DNA of 64,000 nt from Saccharofermentans sp. (GTDB taxonomy: Bacteria > Bacillota > Clostridia > Saccharofermentanales > Saccharofermentanaceae): positions 62,001 through 126,000 of the forward strand of contig JAILMW010000010.1 in NCBI GenBank assembly GCA_024692235.1, written 5' to 3'. Numbering within the stretch: position 1 is the first letter of the stretch; each line of letters starts with the position of its first letter. Of the stretch, positions 17,975-27,547 are shown one piece after another. The position numbers and the translations under genes were made by a program. The notes under the pieces are model-generated. The model was not told the origin of the DNA, did not search any database, and saw only the letters and a program-made list of their open reading frames with translations.

Positions 17975-17997
17975 TTAGTGATCCTTTTCGTTTTGCT

Positions 17998-18342
17998 TTA
18001 GTCGTCCATATCTCCTCTGAAGGATTCTATGGCAACTACTTCCTTGCCGCATGAGGGGCATGTGAACTTCCTTCCTCTTTTTACATGGACATTCTTCATG
18101 AGATCCGCTCTCTTGGGAACGAATCCGATATTACAGTCCGGGCATACGAACTCTACTCCGGAATAGTAGAACTCAGCCAGTATGATCGCAAACAAACACG
18201 ATGTTATCGCTCCTGCTATAGCGGGGACAACGGATGAATACAGTACCGATGCCGCTATCCATGCCAAAAGCCATACGATGATGCATACGGTCATCACCCT
18301 CATGATCGTGATAAACTTCTTCTTTGACTTGGGAACCTTCAT
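17998..18342 (-). CDS. Small membrane protein with C-terminal zinc ribbon
   Basis: A 114-residue protein with two membrane helices (about 15-37 and 42-60) followed by a cytoplasmic zinc ribbon: CPDC near residue 68 and CPSC near residue 95. An upstream ATG at 18351 is only one base from AGGAG, so the second ATG at 18342 (spacing about 10) is more likely. No family name is certain. The ribbon could sense metal or redox state or bind nucleic acid. It is the gene before the 207-aa membrane protein, with a hairpin between them. Confidence 0.65.
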   Translation of the reverse strand: MKVPKSKKKFITIMRVMTVCIIVWLLAWIAASVLYSSVVPAIAGAITSCLFAIILAEFYYSGVEFVCPDCNIGFVPKRADLMKNVHVKRGRKFTCPSCGKEVVAIESFRGDMDD

Positions 18343-18414
18343 AACAGCCATACTCCTTTCGCTTGATCCTACATTAAAGATTTTACCACGCTAAAGGGGT
18401 ATGTGTGTAAAATA

Positions 18415-19554
18415 TCAGTAAACCGTAACGTCGTATCGCCTTACTCTTTTCATATTAAGAAGGATCGTAGGAATAACTACCATAAGGTTGCAGCCGATGG
18501 TAGCAAGGATGCCGTTAACGGAAACCTTGAAAAAATATATGCCTTCGGGTCTTAAGATATAGTTCGCTATAAGGATCACCATAAGACATGTGATCCCTCC
18601 TGCTATAAGGCCAAAAAGATCTAAGAGCATGACTTCTCCTGCCACCTTACCGAATATCTGCCCCCCGGAGAAGCCGATCGCCTTATAGATAGAGAATTCG
18701 TACTTACGCTTCTCGTAAGCCGCGGAGAAAGCCGCATTGACCGTAACTGCCAGTACAATTCCTATTATCACGGAGATGGCTATCAGGATATACGTGAACA
18801 TGGAAAGCTGACTTCTTATCTCAGACATCCAAGAATAGTTGGTCTGAACCTTAAGATCAGGGAAGTCAGCGTTGATCTTAGCCACAATACTCTCGAGATC
18901 GTCGTTTATCGTCTCCTTATCGTATCCGGGTACGTTATCAGGCTCGCTTCGAAGGAACAGTATGGTATCACCGCCGACTTCACTTGATACGCCGTATAGG
19001 ACCATACCCGGAACATCGACTATCGCCTTGATTGTAACGGGACTGCCGAAATATGCCTTGTCCCAGTCCTCCGAATATTCAAGGACATCTCCTTCCTTCA
19101 CTCCCCAGTTATCCGCAAGGGTTCGTGACAACATGATCTCCCCGTCACTTAAGACTACATCGTCAGGGATGTCGTTCATGACGCGATTAAATTCATCAAA
19201 ATCTTCTACCTTCCTGAACAATATCGTGTTAGTAGAGTTATCGTATCCCATTATGGTCTTGTAGGATATACCGGTCCTGCATATACCCATTACCGTGTCA
19301 GCCTTATCGGGAGCGTAATCTTCGCAGACTTCTCCGAAGTCACTAAGCTCATACTGGATCTCCATGCTGTTGGATCCTGCATATACCATGAGGTAATCGG
19401 AAGGCTTATCGTAGGACAGTTCATATACCGTCAACTGATGTTCGATATACATTCCCGCAAGAAAGCAGATCGCCGTAAATCCCAGCATAGCGGCAAGGAC
19501 CGCGGATCTTGCTCTGTTGCTCTTTATATAGGAGAGCGGTGCAAAAGGTCTCAT
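18415..19554 (-). CDS. FtsX-like ABC permease
   Basis: A 379-residue protein with one N-terminal helix (about 18-38), a large extracytoplasmic domain of about 200 residues, and three C-terminal helices. This is the MacB/FtsX permease topology (the last part includes AFSAAYEKRKYEFSIYKAIGFSGGQIF). Its start overlaps the end of the ATPase gene by 4 bases (ATGA). It probably pairs with the second FtsX-like permease at 20250-21374 as two halves of one transporter. Such systems export peptides or transmit mechanical signals to cell-wall enzymes. Confidence 0.85.
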   Translation of the reverse strand: MRPFAPLSYIKSNRARSAVLAAMLGFTAICFLAGMYIEHQLTVYELSYDKPSDYLMVYAGSNSMEIQYELSDFGEVCEDYAPDKADTVMGICRTGISYKTIMGYDNSTNTILFRKVEDFDEFNRVMNDIPDDVVLSDGEIMLSRTLADNWGVKEGDVLEYSEDWDKAYFGSPVTIKAIVDVPGMVLYGVSSEVGGDTILFLRSEPDNVPGYDKETINDDLESIVAKINADFPDLKVQTNYSWMSEIRSQLSMFTYILIAISVIIGIVLAVTVNAAFSAAYEKRKYEFSIYKAIGFSGGQIFGKVAGEVMLLDLFGLIAGGITCLMVILIANYILRPEGIYFFKVSVNGILATIGCNLMVVIPTILLNMKRVRRYDVTVY

Positions 19555-20231
19555 GACTCTCCTCCCTTTGTTGTCACGTTGGAGATGCTTCCGTCCCAGA
19601 TCTCCACGGTCATATCAGCATTCTTGATTATGCTGTGGTCGTGAGTTATTACAATGACAAGTCTGTCCTTGGAATATTCTTTCAATCTGTCCATTACGAG
19701 GAAGGCATTCTCATGGTCAAGAGAAGCCGTAGGCTCGTCCGCGAAGAGGACCTTGGGATCATTCATCATGGCTCTGGCGATAGCTACTCGCTGCCTCTGT
19801 CCGCCCGAGAGCTTACTCGGTGTCTTGGAGAGTTCGTTCTTCTTAAGGCCGATGTCAATAAGATTCTTCTCGGCCTTCTTCCTCGCCTCCGAAGGAGAGC
19901 AGGATGCCGCAAGGATCGCATTCTCAGTAGCAGTCATGTAAGAGACAAGGTAATGGCGCTGGAATACGAATCCGAACTCGTTTCTTCGAAGTTCCTGACG
20001 CCTTTTCTCGCTAATTCCGTTCAAAGACTCGCCGTTATAGAAGATATCTCCCTTGGTAAGCTTCTTTAGTGTGGACATCGTATACATCATGGTGGATTTT
20101 CCCGAACCCGAAGGACCTATTATTCCCACAAGACCCTTATCGGGAAAGGTAAGATCTATGCCCTTCATGGCATAAGCCTTCTCTTCCTTATCCATATCGT
20201 ATATCATCGTTGCATTCTTAAGTTCAAACAT
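19551..20231 (-). CDS. MacB/LolD-type ABC ATPase
   Basis: A 226-residue ATPase with Walker A GPSGSGKST, Q-loop FGFVFQRHYL, signature LSGGQRQR, Walker B VLFADEPTASLD and switch His in VITHDHSI. These are classic features of the MacB/LolD group. The ATG at 20231 lies 9 bases after GGGGGAG; an earlier ATG at 20240 directly abuts that site and is unlikely to be used. It sits between two FtsX-like permease genes in one operon. Confidence 0.9.
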   Translation of the reverse strand: MFELKNATMIYDMDKEEKAYAMKGIDLTFPDKGLVGIIGPSGSGKSTMMYTMSTLKKLTKGDIFYNGESLNGISEKRRQELRRNEFGFVFQRHYLVSYMTATENAILAASCSPSEARKKAEKNLIDIGLKKNELSKTPSKLSGGQRQRVAIARAMMNDPKVLFADEPTASLDHENAFLVMDRLKEYSKDRLVIVITHDHSIIKNADMTVEIWDGSISNVTTKGGES

Positions 20232-20249
20232 ATATCTCATCTCCCCCTC

Positions 20250-21374
20250 TTATTCGATCTGATCGACTGTATTTATGGTTCTTATCTGCAGGAACAGCGG
20301 TATCTGACAAAGACCGAATATGGCGATCAGCATCAGTATGACCTTCTGCGCATCCCCCGGCCTTATAAGGTGCACATAAAGTCCCATAGGATCTATCATG
20401 AATGTATTAAGTCCCGTTACTGCCAGAGCAGATAGTATACCCCCCAGGAGGATCGCTGCTCCGAAGCATATCAGGATCTCCTTCACCGCCAGGATATATA
20501 TATCAAATGATGAGAATCCGATGGAATTAAAGAGGCACCATTCCTCATGTCTGTCCCTTATATGTATCGACAATACGACAAGCACACAGATCCCGAGAAG
20601 GCATCCCGATATTGCGGTTACTAACATCTTTATATCTTCCAGCTGTTCGATCATCTCACGGTACATCTCTGATTCCGACTCGTAATCGTTATAAAATGCC
20701 AGATCCCAGCCCTTGTCTTCCAGCTTTTGGACTATATCGGCGTCCTGATCGTCGTGAAGGACCAGAATATCCAGGTTGTTTTCTATTCCATAGGGATAAC
20801 CGAACAGGATATAGTATGGGCACTCTACCTGACCTACTATCGTGTGACCGTCTCCCAGAGTTTTTAAGATATCTTCTCCCGCATTCTTATAAGCCATGGT
20901 ATCTACGACGATCTCACCCGGATTCTCCGGCATCCTGCCGCTTACAAGATGTGCTCCCATATGTTCGGCATAATGCTCCATATCCTCTTCGTTATCAAAA
21001 TAGAATACCTGAGTATATGCTTCTCCGAATATCGTATTGATCTTAACGCTACCGGCTCTTATTACATATACCTCATCTGTTCCAAGATCTTCTCTTGCTC
21101 TGTCCCTTTGCTCTTCCAGAAGAGGCGTGATCAATTCGTTCCATTCTTCCGTGGTCTCATATTCTCCCGGATCCACCCGTTCACAGAATAGCGTTTTCTT
21201 CGCAAATGCCCCGTACATATTAGTCTCAAAGGGTTCTATTACACATCCCAGGAGATACCCCAGGGTATAGATCATCATCGCGAATACGGAAAGGCTGATG
21301 ACCAGTGCGCCTGTTCTTCTCTTATTGTGACTAATATAAGGAAGCGGCGACAATTTAGCTCTCTTACTACTCAT
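20250..21374 (-). CDS. FtsX-like ABC permease
   Basis: A 374-residue protein with an N-terminal helix (about 21-45), an extracytoplasmic domain of about 200 residues and three C-terminal helices with HIRDRHEEWCLFNSIGFSSFD, the cytoplasmic coupling region of MacB/FtsX permeases. Its ATG overlaps the stop of the upstream S41-like protease gene by one base (TAATG), indicating coupled translation. It forms an operon with the ATPase and the second permease. Confidence 0.85.
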   Translation of the reverse strand: MSSKRAKLSPLPYISHNKRRTGALVISLSVFAMMIYTLGYLLGCVIEPFETNMYGAFAKKTLFCERVDPGEYETTEEWNELITPLLEEQRDRAREDLGTDEVYVIRAGSVKINTIFGEAYTQVFYFDNEEDMEHYAEHMGAHLVSGRMPENPGEIVVDTMAYKNAGEDILKTLGDGHTIVGQVECPYYILFGYPYGIENNLDILVLHDDQDADIVQKLEDKGWDLAFYNDYESESEMYREMIEQLEDIKMLVTAISGCLLGICVLVVLSIHIRDRHEEWCLFNSIGFSSFDIYILAVKEILICFGAAILLGGILSALAVTGLNTFMIDPMGLYVHLIRPGDAQKVILMLIAIFGLCQIPLFLQIRTINTVDQIE

Positions 21375-22870
21375 TATCTGTCCTCACTTATTGCATTATA
21401 AAGTGCTTCTCTTGAATCTTCGTAGTGCGTGATATCGCACTCGATATCCGGGATTATAAGACCTTCGGGCGCATTCCTATCCGCCCTTACCCAATTCTTG
21501 GTTGATATCTGCATAAAGATATGAGAATTAGGAAGCGAGAAGTATGCTACATCTCCGTAGCTGTCGGGATCATTACCCGGAGCTTCTCCGATTATGGTTC
21601 CCAGGTCATTATCTCTTACGAACTCTGCAAATTCCATTGCCGAAGAGAAGGAATTGGCCGTAGACAGAACATAGAGATTGCCTCTGAATGTAAGATCTTC
21701 TATCCTCTCGTTCTGATATATACCGTCTCCGCAGTCTATCATGAATGGCCCCAGTCTCCATTCACATGTACTTACCCTGTATTCGTCTATATCAAGATAT
21801 CTGAAGAACCATGTGACGACTGCATCGTTTCCGCCTCCGTTATGCCTCACGTCGACTGCAACGTTTTGAATATTCTTCTCTTTGACTTCGGTAAACATAT
21901 CGTGTACGACCTGTTTATACTCGTCGTTGAAGTTGCATTCGTAAAGATTCAATATCGCCAGGCTGTGCTCCTCGTCTATCTCATAATCAACAAATGCTTC
22001 CTCATCCTCTGTATCCTGCTCGATATCGTTATAGGCATAATACTCGGGAACCGTCAGATATTCTTCATCGCGGCAGACAACTTCCTTTGTCTCTCCCTCT
22101 TCGTTCGTGAGAGTATAGGTAATACCTTCATTGATATCAAATCCCAGATAATCAAGACCTGACACGGATATTATGTCATTTGAAAGATCCTTGAGCTCCC
22201 AACTCTCGCATTCAAAGCTGTAGATATCGCTGTTCCGGATAAGAAGATCAGCTATAGAGATGCCGTTTACGGCAGTTATCGAATATCCTTCTCCGTCCCA
22301 CTCATACGCGTACTTAATATACCTGTCGTTGATGTCATTTATCGATGCGCATGTGTGTGCGTCATGAAGCAAAGAGAAGATGCTCTCGATATCTCTTGAG
22401 AGCTCGTTTACCGTAATGTTGTCACAGGAGCTTATCTTGGCCTTTACTTCCGAATATCTCTGCTCGATATCGGCAGGAAGTCCGCCGTAACATGCGGGGT
22501 GAAGTTTCTTTAAGTACTTTACCGCATATTCCAGATCTTCCATTGCTTCCTTCGATGTCATAACTTCATCGTAAGCTAAAGAAGCAGGAACGGGATCGGA
22601 GTGTCTGAAAGTGGAATTCCAATATGGATTACAGACGTATCCGCACATTACAAAAGCCGCGATAACCAGGATCGATAAGACCGACATTACTATCTTTCCA
22701 ACTCTTCTTGAATTCGCTCTTAAGATAAAAGCGATAAGACCTGTAATGACCGCCGCTACCGCAAGATATATAACGATATCACTCATTGAGATAAGAAAAA
22801 GATTAAGCGGTACTATCCCTAATACACCGATCCACAAAGCTATGCATAAGATCAGATATCTCTTCTTCAC
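21374..22870 (-). CDS. Membrane-anchored S41-family (tail-specific) protease
   Basis: A 498-residue protein with three or four N-terminal membrane helices (to about residue 100) and an extracytoplasmic domain of the S41 type. Visible elements are LLHDAHTCAS (as in tricorn/CtpA-like proteins), VAVDVRHNGGGND (the domain core), and LSTANSFSSAMEFAE, in which the first Ser of FSSA is the likely nucleophile. The start chosen is GTG at 22870, with GGAGG nine bases upstream; the frame stays open to 22942 without a ribosome site. It is translationally coupled to an FtsX-type ABC exporter, so it may process an exported peptide or sense one. No substrate gene was recognised. Confidence 0.75.
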   Translation of the reverse strand: MKKRYLILCIALWIGVLGIVPLNLFLISMSDIVIYLAVAAVITGLIAFILRANSRRVGKIVMSVLSILVIAAFVMCGYVCNPYWNSTFRHSDPVPASLAYDEVMTSKEAMEDLEYAVKYLKKLHPACYGGLPADIEQRYSEVKAKISSCDNITVNELSRDIESIFSLLHDAHTCASINDINDRYIKYAYEWDGEGYSITAVNGISIADLLIRNSDIYSFECESWELKDLSNDIISVSGLDYLGFDINEGITYTLTNEEGETKEVVCRDEEYLTVPEYYAYNDIEQDTEDEEAFVDYEIDEEHSLAILNLYECNFNDEYKQVVHDMFTEVKEKNIQNVAVDVRHNGGGNDAVVTWFFRYLDIDEYRVSTCEWRLGPFMIDCGDGIYQNERIEDLTFRGNLYVLSTANSFSSAMEFAEFVRDNDLGTIIGEAPGNDPDSYGDVAYFSLPNSHIFMQISTKNWVRADRNAPEGLIIPDIECDITHYEDSREALYNAISEDR

Positions 22871-22967
22871 TTCTTTATCCTCCACAAACTTATGCCACGA
22901 TAATACGTTTTGGAGAAAGATTATATAAGTGACTGCGGTCACGACTTAAGATGTGACCCGAGTAATA

Positions 22968-23627
22968 TCAGCCTTTGAGCATCAGGGCAAGCTTAGCTCT
23001 GTCATGTATATCGAACTTATCGTAGATAGAGGACATATAGTTCTTGACCGTACCCTCCGATATAAAGAGGATCGATGCTATCTGGGAATTGGTGCAGCCT
23101 TCTGCTATTAGGCGGCAGATCTCTTTCTCTCTGTCAGTTAAGTCCTTGCCCTCGAAGATATCTCCGGATGGGGATCTCTTATTCTCTTCGTCTGCAGCTC
23201 CCGCCATCATCTTGGTTATCTTCTCCATGACCTTGCCGTCAAGGACACTTTGCCCCTTTAAGGCTCTGTCGATCGCATCCAATATGGCTTCCTTGCCGGA
23301 ATCCTTAAGGATATATCCCGTAGCACCTCCCGCTATTGCCTGAGAGATATTCTTCTCATCGTAGAAAGTAGTAAGGACGACTATCTTTATCTTGGGATAT
23401 CTCTCATGAACTTCCCTTATAAGTTCTATCCCGCCCATCTGCGGCATATTAAGATCTGCGAGCATGACATCGGGAAGATCTTCTTCGTTCATCAGGGAGA
23501 GCTTCTCTAACGCTTCTACGCCGTTACCGGAAGTACCTGAGATCAGGTGGCCTCCCGAGTATGTGAGTATTATCTCAAGGCTCTCCATAAGGAGAGGCTC
23601 GTCATCTGCCATGAATACCTTAGCCAT
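22968..23627 (-). CDS. NarL/FixJ-type response regulator
   Basis: A 219-residue protein. The receiver domain (1-125) has acidic DDE near the start, the phospho-acceptor Asp in VMLADLNMPQMGG, and the conserved Lys in ILKDSG. The C-terminal LuxR-type HTH reads LTDREKEICRLIAEGCTNS through SEGTVKNYMSSIYDKF. Its start overlaps the histidine kinase stop by 8 bases. The pair likely controls the protease/ABC operon located just downstream. Confidence 0.95.
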   Translation of the reverse strand: MAKVFMADDEPLLMESLEIILTYSGGHLISGTSGNGVEALEKLSLMNEEDLPDVMLADLNMPQMGGIELIREVHERYPKIKIVVLTTFYDEKNISQAIAGGATGYILKDSGKEAILDAIDRALKGQSVLDGKVMEKITKMMAGAADEENKRSPSGDIFEGKDLTDREKEICRLIAEGCTNSQIASILFISEGTVKNYMSSIYDKFDIHDRAKLALMLKG

Positions 23628-24843
23628 CTTCTTCCTCCCTCGTTAAGCGCGGCAAGCTTATACTTACGACAAAGCCGTCACTTCCTTCTATCTCCATCTC
23701 ACCGCCTAAGGATCTTGCGTGATCTCTAAGCTTTCGAAGACCATATCCTTCCTGCAGCTTCATCTGCTTCTCTTCGTAGGATATATCTCCCCATCCGGTA
23801 CCGTTATCCTGAACCTTCAGGGAGATGTTATTGCTGTCCAGGCTCAAGACTACCACAAAAACATCCGCGCCGCCGTGCCTGATCCCGTTTGTAAGAAGCT
23901 CGTTTAAGGCACCGCTTAAGAAAGCCGCCGTACCGATATATATCTTCCCCTTATCTTCGATCTGCATGAGGTTATGGTGCACCTTTATGTCCGTATCCAT
24001 CTTGAAGTTAGAGACGGACTCCAAAAGAGATGCGACATAGTCCGATATAAGAAGAGTATCGTCTTCCGAATCCAGTGTACGGACGGCGCTTCTTATTGAA
24101 TCTATTGCCTCGTGTACTCTGACATTTGCCTGCCCCATCTTCTTTGCCGCAAGCTTGGTATCCTTATCTACGATAAGCTGCGCGGCATCGAGAGTTACCG
24201 TTGCCGCAGAGAGAGTATGGCCTACGGAATTATGGATATCCCTGCTGATCCTCTCCCTCTCCATAAGCCTTGCGTTAGCTTCGTCCAGCGCCTTGCGCTT
24301 GGCAAGTTCCTCTCGAAGGCTCCTCTCGCTTAAACTGTCCAGAGTAGATATCTTAACGACACGGTCAAGCTCTTCCATCTTCTCTTCGTACTTCTTCATG
24401 AAGAATGCCGTCAATATCCAGAAGCAGTAATAAAGGATCAGTATCATCGCAAAAAGGACAACGTTCTTCCTGCTTATGCTGTCTCTTGAGATCCCCCATA
24501 CGAAAGTAACTGCCGCAAGAAGAAAAGCGGCTGCATTTCGAGCAGCAAAGGAGGGTTTGTCCAGAAGAAGAGCCGGCACCGTAAAGAAAAATGCACTCCA
24601 CCAATAGCCTGTCATAAGAGCTACACCTAAGGCGGAAACTGCAAGAAGTATCGAAAGCACTTTATGCGAAATATCTTCCTTATCCGTAAGGAGAAATGCC
24701 GTGATAAGGACCAGCGTCAGAGCAGACCAGATTACCGCACCCGAATGAGACGCGTATATAAAAGCCGCGACTGCAACAGCTACGGTACAAAGATTCGAAT
24801 ATACCCACTTTGTAAGTGTTAAAGGAGACGAAGAAGTGCCCAT
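23620..24843 (-). CDS. Sensor histidine kinase (HisKA_3 type)
   Basis: A 407-residue kinase with about five or six N-terminal membrane helices (to about residue 150), a coiled-coil linker, the H-box ERISRDIHNSVGHTLSAA with the phospho-accepting His, and the ATPase domain with N-box ELLTNGIRHGGAD and G-box VQDNGTGWGD. The ATG at 24843 is chosen. A strong promoter (TTGATA, 17 bases, TATAAT) ends only 6 bases upstream of it, so the transcript is predicted to start at or next to the ATG. The frame is open to a TTG at 24867, but that lies in the promoter. It is partner of the response regulator. Confidence 0.9.
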   Translation of the reverse strand: MGTSSSPLTLTKWVYSNLCTVAVAVAAFIYASHSGAVIWSALTLVLITAFLLTDKEDISHKVLSILLAVSALGVALMTGYWWSAFFFTVPALLLDKPSFAARNAAAFLLAAVTFVWGISRDSISRKNVVLFAMILILYYCFWILTAFFMKKYEEKMEELDRVVKISTLDSLSERSLREELAKRKALDEANARLMERERISRDIHNSVGHTLSAATVTLDAAQLIVDKDTKLAAKKMGQANVRVHEAIDSIRSAVRTLDSEDDTLLISDYVASLLESVSNFKMDTDIKVHHNLMQIEDKGKIYIGTAAFLSGALNELLTNGIRHGGADVFVVVLSLDSNNISLKVQDNGTGWGDISYEEKQMKLQEGYGLRKLRDHARSLGGEMEIEGSDGFVVSISLPRLTREEEDG

Positions 24844-24849
24844 ACAGGG

Positions 24850-24878
24850 ATTATAGTTTACGGACAAGGTTCTATCAA
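24850..24878 (-). promoter_or_regulatory. Promoter of the two-component operon, predicted leaderless
   Basis: TTGATA (24878-24873), 17 bases, TATAAT (24855-24850) on the minus strand. Transcription would start about 7 bases later, at or beside the ATG at 24843. The -35 box overlaps the stop codon of the preceding gene. Confidence 0.7.
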
Positions 24879-25423
24879 ATGACTGAAGTCAGGTATTTTC
24901 TTACAGGATCGTCACTCCAGAGATGAGCTTCTATATATCTCTCGGGACCAAGCTTCCCTTCAGCATTCCACGCCTGCGGAAGGCCGTACTTATCGATGAT
25001 CTTAAGTATCTCTTCGTAGGTATAGACCTTCCTTCGATACTCCTTGCCGTCTGTTACAAGAGGACTGAAGGCAGGCATGGAATCTCCGTATGTAAAGGAG
25101 ATAAGAGATGTATCTATATCCTCCGCAGAGATCTTTATAAAGTCGCTTTGTTCGTACCAGGAAGAGAGCCAGGGACAATGTTCCACCGTAAGGTAATGGG
25201 GAGATGCAATCTGCGGCTTACCGCCCTTCTTTATAAACTCGGATCGAACGATCTCTTCGCATCTTCTTCTCCTTGTAAGATAATCGTCAGATCTTTGCGC
25301 ACCGAAAGAAGCGGAACGCTCATCTCTCATCTTGATAAAGAGAGATGAGGCTTCCTCTTCCGGAAGTGACGTAAGGCTCCTGAAGGGGCCCGACCTTTTG
25401 TCGAAGTAGTGATAAAGATGCAT
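24875..25423 (-). CDS. Conserved protein of unknown function in the thiamine operon
   Basis: A 182-residue soluble protein, not recognised. It begins MHLYHYFDKRSGPFRSLT, is rich in charged and aromatic residues, and has no membrane segment or obvious catalytic motif. A C-terminal stretch (YTYEEILKIIDKYGLPQAWN) looks like a helical conserved core. The ATG at 25423 lies 7 bases after the thiC stop. The frame continues to 25453 inside thiC, but that start is less likely. It is probably co-transcribed with thiC, although a link to thiamine metabolism is not shown by the sequence. Confidence 0.6.
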   Translation of the reverse strand: MHLYHYFDKRSGPFRSLTSLPEEEASSLFIKMRDERSASFGAQRSDDYLTRRRRCEEIVRSEFIKKGGKPQIASPHYLTVEHCPWLSSWYEQSDFIKISAEDIDTSLISFTYGDSMPAFSPLVTDGKEYRRKVYTYEEILKIIDKYGLPQAWNAEGKLGPERYIEAHLWSDDPVRKYLTSVI

Positions 25424-25430
25424 ACCCCGA

Positions 25431-26738
25431 TTATAAGATATCGATATACTCACCTGCCAGAGCTTTGTTCATGCTCCTTACTGCGCAGAACTTACCGCAC
25501 ATGGAACATGTATCGTCGTGCTCGGGAGCTCTTGAATCACGGATGGCTTTTGCTGTCTCAGGGTCGATGGAGCATTCCCACTGCGTATCCCAATCAAAGG
25601 TCCTTCTGGCATCTGCCATCTTGTTATCGATATCCATGGCATGGGGGATCTTCTTGGCAATATCGGCAGCATGTGCCGCTATCTTGGATGCGATTATTCC
25701 CTGCTTTACGTCATCTACATTCGGAAGAGCAAGATGCTCGGCGGGAGTAACATAGCAAAGGAAAGCTGCACCTGCGGAAGCCGCGATGGCGCCTCCTATG
25801 GCAGACGTGATGTGATCGTACCCGGGAGCGATATCGGTGACAAGGGGTCCGAGTACATAGAAAGGCGCACCCATGCAGATGCTCTGCTGGATCTTCATGT
25901 TAGCTTCAATCTGGTCCATGGGCATGTGACCGGGGCCTTCCACCATTACCTGAACATCCTTCTCCCAGGCTCTTTTTGTAAGTTCTCCGAGCCTTACAAG
26001 CTCCTCGATCTGACACACGTCGGAAGCATCCGCAAGACATCCCGGGCGACACGCATCTCCAAGGGATATGGTAACGTCGTATTCTCTGCAGATATCAAGG
26101 ATCTCATCGTAATACTCGTAGAAAGGATTCTCGTTACCTGTCATGCACATCCAGGCGAAGATAAGAGAGCCGCCTCTTGAGACGATATTCATCTTCCTCT
26201 TATGCTTCTTTATCTGATCTATGGTATGTCTTGTGATACCGCAGTGAAGAGTAACAAAATCAACTCCGTCTTCTGCATGAAGCCTTACTACGTCGATAAG
26301 ATCTTTTGCAGTCAATGTAGCCAAGTCTCTCTGGTAGTGGATAACGGAATCGTATACGGGAACGGTGCCGATCATGGCCTTGCATTCCGATGTGAGCTTA
26401 CGTCTGAAGGGGATTGTATCTCCGTGAGATGAGAGGTCCATTATGGCTTCAGCGCCCATGTCGACTGCTGCCTGAACTTTCTTCATCTCGATATCGTAAT
26501 CCTTGCAGTCTCTTGATACTCCGAGATTGACATTTATCTTGGTCCTGAGCATAGATCCCACGCCTTCGGGATCTATGCACTTATGGTTCTTGTTGGCACA
26601 GATAGATACCTGTCCCTTAGCTACCCATTCTCTTATCTCTTCTTCTGTCCTGTATTCCTTCTTGGCGACGATCTTCATCTCAGGAGTAATTATCCCTTTC
26701 CTTGCCGCTTCCATCTGTGTCTTATATGTTCTTTCCAT
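25431..26738 (-). CDS. thiC: Phosphomethylpyrimidine synthase
   Basis: A 435-residue radical-SAM enzyme that rearranges aminoimidazole ribotide into hydroxymethylpyrimidine phosphate. The iron-sulfur motif CSMCGKFC is near the C-terminus (about 413-420). Other ThiC signatures are [58 protein letters not shown] and [18 protein letters not shown]. The length is normal for the shorter clostridial form. AGGAGAAAGATA precedes the ATG, 11 bases after thiD. It belongs to the TPP-controlled thi operon. Confidence 0.97.
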   Translation of the reverse strand: MERTYKTQMEAARKGIITPEMKIVAKKEYRTEEEIREWVAKGQVSICANKNHKCIDPEGVGSMLRTKINVNLGVSRDCKDYDIEMKKVQAAVDMGAEAIMDLSSHGDTIPFRRKLTSECKAMIGTVPVYDSVIHYQRDLATLTAKDLIDVVRLHAEDGVDFVTLHCGITRHTIDQIKKHKRKMNIVSRGGSLIFAWMCMTGNENPFYEYYDEILDICREYDVTISLGDACRPGCLADASDVCQIEELVRLGELTKRAWEKDVQVMVEGPGHMPMDQIEANMKIQQSICMGAPFYVLGPLVTDIAPGYDHITSAIGGAIAASAGAAFLCYVTPAEHLALPNVDDVKQGIIASKIAAHAADIAKKIPHAMDIDNKMADARRTFDWDTQWECSIDPETAKAIRDSRAPEHDDTCSMCGKFCAVRSMNKALAGEYIDIL

Positions 26739-26749
26739 TATCTTTCTCC

Positions 26750-27547
26750 TTAATGCTTATACTCTGTCTTAATGTCATATCCGTGATCCAACGGGCCTCT
26801 TCCCTTTCCTATATCAAGGCCTGCACCGATAGCTCCGGTTATATATTTCTTTGCTCTTCTTACGCTCTCGGGAAGTGTCATGCCCTTGGCAAGATTACAT
26901 GCGATGGCACTTGATAAAGTACATCCCGTTCCGTGTGTATTAGGGTTATCTATACGTCTCTCTTCAAGGTTATAGAACTCACCTTGGTGGTATAAAAGAT
27001 CGTCGCTGTCCAAGTCCCTGTGACCGCCCTTTATAAGGACCGAACAGCCGCACTGCGCATATATCCTTTTTGCCGCTTCTCTCATATCCTCGCGGGAGAA
27101 TATCTTTATATCCGCAAGGACCTCCGCTTCGGGGATATTGGGAGTAACTACGGTCGATACGGGAAGGATCTCTCGTACAAGAGCTCTAACGCTCTTGCGG
27201 TTAGAAAGATCGGCGCCGCTTGTTGCAACCATAACGGGGTCTGCAACTACATTCTTTATCCCGTAGAACTTAAGTCTGTCTGCTATTACTTCGATAAGCT
27301 CTTCGCTCGGTACCATTCCGATCTTTACGGCATCGGGAGTTATATCACTGAACACTGCATCTAACTGCTGCAATAAAAACATCGGTTCGACATTACTTAT
27401 GGCCATTACTCCCGTCGTATTCTGCGCAGTAAGAGAAGTGATGACCGACATTCCGTATACGCCGTTTGCCAGCATCGTCTTAAGATCTGCCTGGATGCCT
27501 GCGCCTCCCGAGCAGTCGCTTCCCGCGATAGTCAGGACTTTTCTCAT
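26750..27547 (-). CDS. thiD: Hydroxymethylpyrimidine/phosphomethylpyrimidine kinase
   Basis: A 265-residue ribokinase-fold enzyme that phosphorylates HMP to HMP-PP. Family motifs include [20 protein letters not shown] at the start, [46 protein letters not shown] and the anion-hole motif [14 protein letters not shown] with the catalytic Asp replaced by context typical of ThiD. It overlaps thiE by 4 bases and has GGGAGGATACGCGC before its ATG. Confidence 0.97.
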   Translation of the reverse strand: MRKVLTIAGSDCSGGAGIQADLKTMLANGVYGMSVITSLTAQNTTGVMAISNVEPMFLLQQLDAVFSDITPDAVKIGMVPSEELIEVIADRLKFYGIKNVVADPVMVATSGADLSNRKSVRALVREILPVSTVVTPNIPEAEVLADIKIFSREDMREAAKRIYAQCGCSVLIKGGHRDLDSDDLLYHQGEFYNLEERRIDNPNTHGTGCTLSSAIACNLAKGMTLPESVRRAKKYITGAIGAGLDIGKGRGPLDHGYDIKTEYKH

